Under the pieces are notes generated by a model. That model saw nothing but the letters and a program-made list of their open reading frames with translations, made no database searches and had not been told where the DNA came from. Of a stretch of 38,488 bases of DNA, positions 32,937 through 38,488 are shown piece after piece. Source of the DNA: UBA7672 sp034439955 (GTDB taxonomy: Bacteria > Pseudomonadota > Alphaproteobacteria > Caulobacterales > Hyphomonadaceae); NCBI GenBank assembly GCA_034439955.1, contig JAWXBJ010000227.1, positions 1-38,488 of the forward strand, given 5' to 3'. A program made the position numbers and the translations under genes. How positions within the stretch are numbered: position 1 is the first letter of the stretch; each line of letters opens with the position of its first letter.

Positions 32937-33632
32937 TCAGGCGCCCGCGTTGACCGCGACATCCAGATAGATTGCGGCGAAATGGCAGGCGGCGGCGGCG
33001 ACCACGAAGCCGTGCCAGATCGCAGAGTTGAACGGCAGCTTCTTGTTAAGGTGGAAGACGATGCCGATCGTGTAGAGGATGCCGCCCGCCGCAAGTAGAC
33101 CCAGGCCGAGCGGAGACAGCGAGTTGATCAGCTTGTCGACCACCGCCAGGGCGGCCCAGCCGAGCAGGAGATAAAGCGTGATGTAGATCCGCGGCGCGTT
33201 CCAGCGCGCCAGCAGGTTGAGCGCGACCCCGCAGAGCGCGACAGCCCATACGCCGGCAAGGATGGCCCACGCCATCGGCCCATCCAGCGTGCCCAGCATG
33301 AAGGGTGTGTAGGATCCAGCGATCATGATGAAGATGGCCGACAGGTCAAACCGTTCGAAAAGGTGCGCAAGCTTCTCGTTGGTGTTGGAGTTATAGAGTG
33401 CCGAGCAGCCCAGCATCGAGAGCAGCCCGACCGAATAGATGAACAGCGCGATGGCGAGTTTCGGGCTTCCCGATGAAGCTGCGGCGGCGACCATCAGGAT
33501 GCAGCCGGCGACCGCCAGTGCAAGCCCGACCACGTGGACTATCACGTCCGCCAACCATTCGACCCGACGCGACTGGGGATACCAGTAAGCCGGGCCTTCG
33601 ACGGCTGCGGATGCGTTCATCTCTGTGGTCAT
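32937..33632 (-). CDS. Hemolysin III family (PAQR-like) membrane protein
   Basis: About 231 aa with seven predicted transmembrane helices. PAQR/HlyIII marks are the region IMIAGSYTPFMLG and, near the C-terminus, NSAIWHGFVVAAAACHFAAIY, cut here to IWHGFVVAAAACHF, whose two histidines are the family's likely metal ligands, together with a conserved Ser/His group in the first helices. The family shares its fold with adiponectin receptors and is thought to act as a membrane hydrolase. AGGGG nine bases ahead of the ATG at 33632. The frame extends to 33704 without a likely start. Confidence 0.87.
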   Translation of the reverse strand: MTTEMNASAAVEGPAYWYPQSRRVEWLADVIVHVVGLALAVAGCILMVAAAASSGSPKLAIALFIYSVGLLSMLGCSALYNSNTNEKLAHLFERFDLSAIFIMIAGSYTPFMLGTLDGPMAWAILAGVWAVALCGVALNLLARWNAPRIYITLYLLLGWAALAVVDKLINSLSPLGLGLLAAGGILYTIGIVFHLNKKLPFNSAIWHGFVVAAAACHFAAIYLDVAVNAGA

Positions 33633-34058
33633 CTTGAAGCCCCTACTCCGTGGTTGGGCTAGCGTCTGAATGTGCGGACCGACGGAATTGTTCCATGCGC
33701 GCATTGGGTCATCAAAGCCGGGCGGCAGTGGGTCTAAATCCTGCCGAAACTCGGCGATTGTTAGGTATTTGGGGAAGCCTTTCGCCTGAAGAATGAAGCG
33801 CTGTTCAGGAAGGTGCGAGGTGTGACTTTTCCGTCGCGCGCTGCGGGCGCATTTGTGTACGTCCTGTCATCAGCGGCGGGGTGCGAAGGCTTCGACTTCG
33901 AATACTCAACTTAGACCAAGGACACTAGCAAAACCCCGTTGAAATCCGTTTGCCGCAACGCGTCTAATTTCATCGATCGAAGATCTGATCGCCTGGCAGG
34001 CGAATGGCTAAGCGCCCGGGATCTTGCGTGTCTCTAGCGGGGCGACTAAAGCGCCGGC
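33633..34058. other. 426-base gap upstream of GNAT-VOC-leuD
   Basis: No convincing gene on either strand; the frame on the minus strand at 33970-34212 is a shadow. CTTGCG (34023-34028) and CTAAAG (34046-34051) lie 17 bases apart and end seven bases before the ATG at 34059. This would give another leaderless start, as proposed for leuC. The remainder shows no repeats or RNA fold that I recognise. Confidence 0.3.
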
Positions 34059-34736
34059 ATGATTGATCTCCGCTCCTGGACTTCGCGGCCCGCGCCTGGA
34101 CAGGTCGCGATCGAGGGCGCCCGCATCCAGCTTGAGCCGCTCGACTGGGACGATCATGGCTCCGGACTGTTCGCGGCCGTCGGCGGACCGGCGAATGCAG
34201 CCCTCTGGACATGGATGCCGGTCGGGCCGTTTCCCGCGCGGGACGACCTCGGCTGTTTTCTTCTCAAGATGCGAACCGTGGAGAACTGGCGGACAATGGC
34301 AATCCGGGATCGCGTCTCAGGCGAGATTGAGGGCATGGCGAGCTACATGCGAATTCGCGAGGCGCATGGCAGTGCCGAGATCGGCTGCGTAGCGTTCGGT
34401 CCGCGCCTGTCGCGCACGGCGCAGGCGACGGAAGCGCTCTGGCTGATGGCCGATCACGTCTTCGCGGCGCTCGGCTACCGGCGCTATGAATGGAAATGCA
34501 ACACGGCGAACGCCGCTTCGATGCGAGCCGCCGCGCGATTCGGCTTCATCTTCGAGGGTGTTTTCCGGAACGACATGGTGATGAAGGGAGGAAACCGGGA
34601 CACGGCTTGGTTCTCGATCACCGGCGAGGAGTGGCCCGCGCTCAGGGCGGCGACGGCCCGCTGGCTTGCGCCCGCCAATTTTGGAGCGGATGGTGAGCAG
34701 GTCCGCACACTCGAGTCGCTCCGGGCGCCTGCATGA
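34059..34736 (+). CDS. GNAT N-acetyltransferase
   Basis: A 225-residue RimL-like acetyltransferase. It begins MIDLRSWTSRPAPGQVAIEG and continues with a short substrate domain, then the acetyl-CoA site SRTAQATEALWLMADHVFA and YEWKCNTANAASMRAAARFG, cut here to CNTANAASMRAAARFG. The C-terminal tail (FSITGEEW) is typical. The acceptor is unknown. It starts without a good ribosome site and may be leaderless. Next, after 7 bases, comes the VOC gene, so the unit GNAT-VOC-leuD-ABM appears to be one transcript. Confidence 0.9.
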   Translation: MIDLRSWTSRPAPGQVAIEGARIQLEPLDWDDHGSGLFAAVGGPANAALWTWMPVGPFPARDDLGCFLLKMRTVENWRTMAIRDRVSGEIEGMASYMRIREAHGSAEIGCVAFGPRLSRTAQATEALWLMADHVFAALGYRRYEWKCNTANAASMRAAARFGFIFEGVFRNDMVMKGGNRDTAWFSITGEEWPALRAATARWLAPANFGADGEQVRTLESLRAPA

Positions 34737-34743
34737 ATTCGGC

Positions 34744-35604
34744 ATGATCACCGGCCTCGACCACGCCCTCCTCGTCTGCGCATCGATCGACGCGGGCGAA
34801 GCGGCCTATTCCTTGCTGCTCGGCCGCCAGCCCGACTGGCGCTCGTCCGATCCCGGCGGCTCGGCAAGCGTCATCTACCAGCTCGAGAACACGGCGCTGG
34901 AGCTGATGGCGCCGACCGGCGGGGGCCCCTTGGCCCGGCGTCTTCACAGCATGATCGATCAGGACGGCCCTGGCCTCAAAACGCTGGTGTTCGCGTGCGC
35001 CAATCTCGCTTCGGAGCGTGCCGTGCTGGAGCGGCGGGGGCTGAAACCGGACGAAATCCAGGCGGGTGAAAGCATTGACCCGGATACGGGACGCGAGCGG
35101 CGCTGGCTAAGGACAAGGCTGGACGAGACGGGGACAAGCGGCGTGCGCATCTTCGTGCTAGAACGGCGGACGCCCGATCCTCTGAGCTTCAGGCAGGCGA
35201 CCGGCGCAGCTGTTTCGGCGCTCGACCATGTGGTCGTCAACACCGCCAATCCCGATCGCGCGGCCGCGCTCTATGGCGCACGTCTCGGGCTCCGATTGGC
35301 GCTAGACCGGACCAATCCGGACTGGGACATGCGGCTGATGTTCTTCCGGGCGGGCGGCCTCACGATCGAGCTGGCGCACCGGCTGTCCAAGGGGCCTGGC
35401 AACCAGCCCGACAAGCTCTGGGGCCTGTCTTGGCGGACGCCCGACATCGAGGCCGCGCATCAGCGACTGGAGGCGGCGGGGCTTGCTGTCACGAGCGCAA
35501 GGGCGGGACGCAAGGCCGGATCGCGCGTGTTCACCGTGCGGGATGGAACGATTAATGTTCCGACGCTCGTCCTGTCGGCGGAACCCGCCAGCGTGGCGCC
35601 ATGA
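34744..35604 (+). CDS. VOC-superfamily protein with two glyoxalase-like domains
   Basis: About 286 aa made of two vicinal-oxygen-chelate modules. Residues 1-140 hold the first (MITGLDHALLVCASIDAG), and residues about 160-280 hold the second (SALDHVVVNTANPDRAAAL, then DMRLMFFRAGGLTIELA). The His in each DH pair and the Glu in TIELA are the usual metal-ligand positions. The family includes glyoxalases, dioxygenases and fosfomycin-type resistance enzymes; the substrate is not clear. The ATG at 34744 follows the GNAT stop by 7 bases. Its stop overlaps the leuD ATG. Confidence 0.85.
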   Translation: MITGLDHALLVCASIDAGEAAYSLLLGRQPDWRSSDPGGSASVIYQLENTALELMAPTGGGPLARRLHSMIDQDGPGLKTLVFACANLASERAVLERRGLKPDEIQAGESIDPDTGRERRWLRTRLDETGTSGVRIFVLERRTPDPLSFRQATGAAVSALDHVVVNTANPDRAAALYGARLGLRLALDRTNPDWDMRLMFFRAGGLTIELAHRLSKGPGNQPDKLWGLSWRTPDIEAAHQRLEAAGLAVTSARAGRKAGSRVFTVRDGTINVPTLVLSAEPASVAP

Positions 35605-36206
35605 CCCCGTTTCGTCAGCTCACCGGAACGGCTGCTCCGCTGCCAATTGCCAATGTCGATACCGACATGATCATTCCCAAGCAGTTTCTCAAGACCGTGA
35701 CGCGCGACGGGCTCGCCAGAGGCCTGTTCTTCGAGTTGAAGACACGGGCGGACGGATCACGCGATCCGGATTTCGTTCTCAACCGGCCTGCCTATGCCAA
35801 CGCGCGGATTCTGATCGCCAAAGAGAATTTCGGCTGCGGGTCGTCGCGCGAGCATGCACCCTGGGCGTTGCTGGACCAAGGACTGAGCTGCATCATCGCG
35901 CCGTCCTTCGCGGACATCTTCTACAACAATTGCTTCAAGAACGGGCTATTGCCGATCGTGCTGCCGCGCGAGATTGTCGATCGCCTGCTCGACCAGGCGG
36001 GCGGACCCAATCATGTGTTTTCGGTGGATCTAGAGGCCCAGACAGTAGCCGCGCCGGACGGCGCGATCCATCGCTTCGAGATCGATCCCGGCCGCAAGGC
36101 AAGCCTGATGGCGGGCCTCGACGACATCGGCGAGAGCCTCGTCATGGCCGATCGCATCGCCGCCTTCGAGGCGCGCCGAAAGCTGACGAGGCCATGGCTG
36201 CCATGA
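35601..36206 (+). CDS. leuD: 3-isopropylmalate dehydratase small subunit
   Basis: 201-residue swivel subunit of isopropylmalate isomerase, partner of LeuC. It opens MTPFRQLTGTAAPLPIANVD, cut here to MTPFRQLTGTAAPLPIAN, followed by TDMIIPKQFLKTVTRDGL. The substrate-phosphate loop is FGCGSSREHAPWAL, with all family residues present. Its ATG overlaps the VOC stop (ATGA), and its stop overlaps the next gene's ATG. Because leuC is 10 kb upstream, the two subunits of one enzyme are made from separate transcripts. Confidence 0.97.
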   Translation: MTPFRQLTGTAAPLPIANVDTDMIIPKQFLKTVTRDGLARGLFFELKTRADGSRDPDFVLNRPAYANARILIAKENFGCGSSREHAPWALLDQGLSCIIAPSFADIFYNNCFKNGLLPIVLPREIVDRLLDQAGGPNHVFSVDLEAQTVAAPDGAIHRFEIDPGRKASLMAGLDDIGESLVMADRIAAFEARRKLTRPWLP

Positions 36207-36493
36207 TCGTGGTCGAGGGGACGATCCGGGTCGCCGACCTCGAACGGGCGCGGTCCGCGATTGAGGCGATGATCGCCGCGTCCCGCGCCGAGGCCGGCTG
36301 CATCGATTATGGCTACGCGGTCGATCTGCTCGATCCCCATCTGGTGCGGGTCAGCGAAAAGTGGGAGAGCCGCGCGGCGCTCCGGGCGCATGGCGCCTCG
36401 GATCACATAAGGGCGTGGCGCGCGCTGTGGCCGTCCATCGGCGTTTCGGACCGCTCGCTTCGGATGTATGAAGCGGTTGCCGAACCTATCTGA
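36203..36493 (+). CDS. Antibiotic biosynthesis monooxygenase (ABM) domain protein
   Basis: A 96-residue dimeric ferredoxin-like fold protein. It begins MIVVEGTIRVADLERARSAI and contains EAGCIDYGYAVDLLDPH and the sequence RVSEKWESRAALRAHGAS, the usual ABM pattern. These small enzymes act as quinol monooxygenases or dimerisation modules. I chose the ATG at 36203, which overlaps the leuD stop (ATGA); an in-frame ATG at 36194 would add three residues. Coupled translation with leuD follows. Confidence 0.83.
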   Translation: MIVVEGTIRVADLERARSAIEAMIAASRAEAGCIDYGYAVDLLDPHLVRVSEKWESRAALRAHGASDHIRAWRALWPSIGVSDRSLRMYEAVAEPI

Positions 36494-36512
36494 AAGCGGG
36501 ACGGAAACTGAC

Positions 36513-37142
36513 ATGCTGCATGGCCGACCGCCATCGATCTGGCGCGTCGCGACCAGCGGACTTGCTGGCGTGCTGGCCCTCGCTCTTGCCAGCGGCTGCG
36601 GGGAAGCTGCCCTCAATGAGAGCGCCGTGGAGACGCCGGCGCCCGCCGAGCCAGACCCGGCGATGATCGCACGACAGAAGCTGGCCGAAGCGAGAATTCC
36701 TTTTGGGGCGGCGGTCGCCTCCGGAGACGATGCGCGCGTTTTCGAGCTGGCCGACGCTGGCAATCCGCTGGCGCTGTTCTACCGCGCGGAAAAGCGGCTG
36801 GCCTCGGACAAAGCTTATGAAAAGCAGGAAGCATTTGCCGACATGGAGGCGGCGGCCGAGGCCGGCAGCCCGGACGCCCAGCTCTGGGTGGGTTTTCGCA
36901 TGGCTCAAGCCCTTGAAGGGTATCCGTGGAAGCCCAATTCCGGAATCATGATGGTCGAGCGCGCAGCGGTCCAGGACCATCTCGAAGCCATGTACACGCT
37001 GGGCGACCTCTATGCGCAGGACGCGCCGATGCAAGACCTCGCCAAGGCGCGCTTCTGGTATGGCAAGGCCGCCGATGCCGGCCACATGGCGGCGCGAGAC
37101 GCTGTGGCGCGGATGGATCGCGAGGCGGTTGCGGCCGATTAA
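36513..37142 (+). CDS. Sel1-repeat-like lipoprotein
   Basis: About 209 aa. The N-terminus has a lipoprotein signal (IWRVATSGLAGVLALALASGC, cut to GVLALALASGC, Cys at residue 29). The rest is made of Sel1-like helical repeats: FADMEAAAEAGSPDAQLWVG, then VERAAVQDHLEAMYTLGDLY and RFWYGKAADAGHMAARDAV, cut where needed to family cores AAAEAGSPDAQLW and YGKAADAGHMAA. Such proteins act in envelope protein interactions. The ATG at 36513 gives the best signal peptide; 36468 overlaps the preceding gene. Stops convergent with the next gene, two bases apart. Confidence 0.82.
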   Translation: MLHGRPPSIWRVATSGLAGVLALALASGCGEAALNESAVETPAPAEPDPAMIARQKLAEARIPFGAAVASGDDARVFELADAGNPLALFYRAEKRLASDKAYEKQEAFADMEAAAEAGSPDAQLWVGFRMAQALEGYPWKPNSGIMMVERAAVQDHLEAMYTLGDLYAQDAPMQDLAKARFWYGKAADAGHMAARDAVARMDREAVAAD

Positions 37143-37144
37143 GG

Positions 37145-37501
37145 TCAGCGGTCATCCCGCACATGAAGGGCGTGCAGCACGCGGTGAAGCACGGGCGCCA
37201 GCACGACGCCTGTCACGAAAACCAGCAGCAGGCCGCAGGACAAGGCATAGACGCCCGCGAAGATTTTTCCGGCAAACGTGGCCAGCGGCGTCACCGGACC
37301 CATGCCGCCCAGCAGCATCGCGGCGTTCAGGAAAGCGTCAATCGGCGCCATGCCTTCGGTTATGACATATCCAGCCATTCCCCCTCCGAGCGCCAGCCCG
37401 ATGATGAGAAGCGCGACGAAGACATTGCCCACGATGCGCCCGGCGAACTCAGCGCCGGTCGCCATCGGCGTCTGATGATGTTCGAAACGGAACAGCGGCA
37501 T
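37145..37501 (-). CDS. Small two- to three-helix membrane protein
   Basis: A 118-residue membrane protein. A basic/polar N-terminus (MPLFRFEHHQTPMATGAEF) is followed by a helix (VGNVFVALLIIGLALGGG), a re-entrant-looking segment AMLLGGMGPVTPLATFAGK, and a second helix (GVYALSCGLLLVFVTGVVLA). The helix-loop-helix around GGMGPV looks like a two-helix ion-channel pore plan, but the selectivity sequence is not canonical. No function is assigned. GGGAGG eight bases upstream of the ATG at 37501 supports the start; the frame to 37693 is not used. Confidence 0.75.
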   Translation of the reverse strand: MPLFRFEHHQTPMATGAEFAGRIVGNVFVALLIIGLALGGGMAGYVITEGMAPIDAFLNAAMLLGGMGPVTPLATFAGKIFAGVYALSCGLLLVFVTGVVLAPVLHRVLHALHVRDDR

Positions 37502-37741
37502 GATGTGGCCTCCCCGTGCGCCCCTCAGCCGCGCCGGAATTGGCGGGGCCGGAACGCGATCGCTTCTGCTTCGCTTTCCCTCTCTGGTATGACGCCCGGT
37601 CCACCGAACAAAGGCCAACATGTCCAGCCATTCAAACGTCCAGACCCTGTGCTGGAGGAAGGTCTCCTGGGCGGGGCGAGTTTCGACGCGCAAGGCGAAC
37701 CGCTGACGGCGAGCGAACTCGCGCGGGTCGGACGGGCGGCC

Positions 37742-38293
37742 TCAATGCGTTTTGCGCCGATAGTTCAGCACCCATCGGTCCGTCCAGCTGCCGTCGGCGT
37801 TCTGGCTCTGCCAGCGCCAGTCGAAGCTGTTCTCCTGCACGTTTTCGAAGATCATCCGCGAATAGGCCTTGGTCGCGGCTCCGATCGGTTTGGTGGTGAC
37901 GAACTCGAAAATGTGGGCTTGGCCGGTGACGGGTCCGCCAATGAGCTGAAAGGACGAGCCGTTGTTGTCGACCCACATCTGGCGCCAAAGGCTCGTCTGG
38001 GGATCGTACATCGAATAGGAGCCGCCGATATAGTCGCTGCCGTCGGGACGACCTCCCGGTTGAAGGAAGTGCTCGACGATCGCGCAGGATCCGAACTCGT
38101 CTCGGGTGATCCGGTTGGACGGAGCCGGGTTCGCGCCAACCTCGCCGAAGGTCCAATCGCCGACCCAGAAGTCGAGTTGGCGATCTTGGGGCGTCGCGCA
38201 GGGCTGGGGCGGCGCAGCTGCCGGGGCCTGCTGGGCCTGTGCTGCAGAGGTCACGGCCAATCCGATGAACAGGCTGGCGAGCAGAGGGTGCAT
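37742..38293 (-). CDS. Exported protein, DUF1579-like
   Basis: About 183 aa with a signal peptide (MHPLLASLFIGLAVTSAAQA) and a lipocalin-like beta-rich body: LDFWVGDWTFGEVG, GSYSMYDPQTSLWRQMWVD, cut here to YSMYDPQTSLWRQMW, IFENVQENSFDWRWQSQN, and the end DRWVLNYRRK. The opening LDFWVGDWTF is a common pattern of DUF1579-type exported proteins, function unknown. I chose the ATG at 38293: AAGGAG lies six bases upstream, while the ATG at 38299 overlaps that site. An IS element ends 31 bases upstream of the start. Confidence 0.8.
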   Translation of the reverse strand: MHPLLASLFIGLAVTSAAQAQQAPAAAPPQPCATPQDRQLDFWVGDWTFGEVGANPAPSNRITRDEFGSCAIVEHFLQPGGRPDGSDYIGGSYSMYDPQTSLWRQMWVDNNGSSFQLIGGPVTGQAHIFEFVTTKPIGAATKAYSRMIFENVQENSFDWRWQSQNADGSWTDRWVLNYRRKTH

Positions 38294-38324
38294 GGTCATC
38301 TCCTTGGGTCGGAAGAACACCTTA

Positions 38325-38488
38325 GAGCCTGACTCAAAAGTCCTTCAAGCGAAACAGCGGCTTGCGGTTCGGGGGATGAGCATTCGGATGCTTGCGATGA
38401 AGGTCCATGCGGTGGAGCTTCCGGTGGTTGTCTCCCAGTCTTTGGCCAGCCGGCGGCAGCGGCCAAGCCATGCGAGAGTTCGTTCGAC
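38325..38488. mobile_element. End of an IS5-family insertion sequence, truncated by the window edge
   Basis: The sequence from GAGCCTGACTCAAAAGTCC (38325 onward) has the look of an IS5-family terminal inverted repeat, preceded by TTA (38322-38324), consistent with the TNA target of the IS427 subgroup. It contains the 3' end of a transposase gene. Only one end lies in the window, so the duplication and the other repeat cannot be checked. Confidence 0.75.
38345..38488 (-). CDS. IS5-family transposase, C-terminal fragment
   Basis: The last 47 codons of a transposase, cut by the end of the window. The translated start VERTLAWLGRCRRLAKDWE is the well-known C-terminal signature (Y/E-x-R-x-W-L-x-x-x-R-R-L-x-K-D-x-E) containing the third catalytic acid of IS4/IS5 DDE transposases. 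The peptide continues STAWTFIASIRMLIPR and stops at 38345. Not truncated by mutation as far as seen. Confidence 0.85.
   Translation of the reverse strand, partial: VERTLAWLGRCRRLAKDWETTTGSSTAWTFIASIRMLIPRTASRCFA

Noticed and set aside
33880..33960. tRNA-like stretch in the 426-base gap
   Set aside because: Contains a TTCGACTTCGAAT that recalls a T-loop, but no acceptor or anticodon arms can be paired.
36926..38332. 468-codon plus-strand frame
   Set aside because: It runs through antisense of the small membrane and exported proteins and mixes low-complexity Arg/His-rich residues; a GC-bias shadow.
1..38488. CRISPR array or complete prophage
   Set aside because: No regularly spaced direct repeats and no phage structural genes were seen.

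Overview
The window is GC-rich, gene-dense bacterial DNA that reads as an alphaproteobacterial chromosome. This rests on the 2-oxoglutarate dehydrogenase/succinyl-CoA synthetase/malate dehydrogenase gene set with zapE beside mdh, the Rhodobacter-type Mdh, the intracellular PHA depolymerase, the hybrid kinase style and the use of GANTC motifs. Caulobacterales/Hyphomonadales/Parvularculales-like is my best guess, but I cannot assign a genus. No rRNA, tRNA or CRISPR array was seen.

Positions 1-9.4 kb, minus strand, hold a TCA block transcribed sucC, sucD, sucA(odhA), sucB(odhB), a small membrane protein, lpdA. This makes succinyl-CoA synthetase and the E1, E2 and E3 subunits of 2-oxoglutarate dehydrogenase. 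Two things are odd. The 5' end of odhB carries an apparent 2-base insertion, so the first of two lipoyl domains cannot be read from its natural ATG. The sucC-sucD junction holds about 580 bases with a small broken or frameshifted gene. The partner genes zapE and mdh lie at 16.8-19.4 kb on the opposite strand, so the usual zapE-mdh-sucCDAB-lpd order has been split and partly inverted.

Positions 9.5-16.7 kb separate the two halves: an MFS transporter; a minus-strand operon of a DUF2141 exported protein, a Tat-exported carotenoid oxygenase and a small unknown protein; a divergent membrane-bound LytTR regulator; creD with a clear terminator; and a lipid acyltransferase. Positions 19.4-23.6 kb hold an orphan AlbA_2/Schlafen-type gene preceded by five GANTC methylation motifs in 60 bases, then an FKBP lipoprotein, a GNAT enzyme, a thiol peroxidase-like protein, a CHAP lipoprotein and a SnoaL-like protein.

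Positions 23.8-36.5 kb are bracketed by leuC and leuD, the two subunits of isopropylmalate dehydratase, unusually separated by about 10 kb. Between them lie a CBS-containing hybrid histidine kinase, a 3D-domain exported protein, a DUF3089 hydrolase, an orphan receiver protein, a glutathione transferase, PHA depolymerase, a DUF3833 lipoprotein, a hemolysin III-type membrane protein, and a GNAT-VOC pair that leads into leuD with overlapping stop/start codons. The last 2 kb hold a monooxygenase-like ABM protein, a Sel1-type lipoprotein, a small membrane protein, an exported protein and the end of an IS5-family element inserted 31 bases in front of that last gene.

Three places (odhB start, the sucC-sucD gap, and more weakly 37.6 kb) look like short indels. 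They may be real lesions or assembly errors, so conclusions there depend on the quality of the underlying reads.
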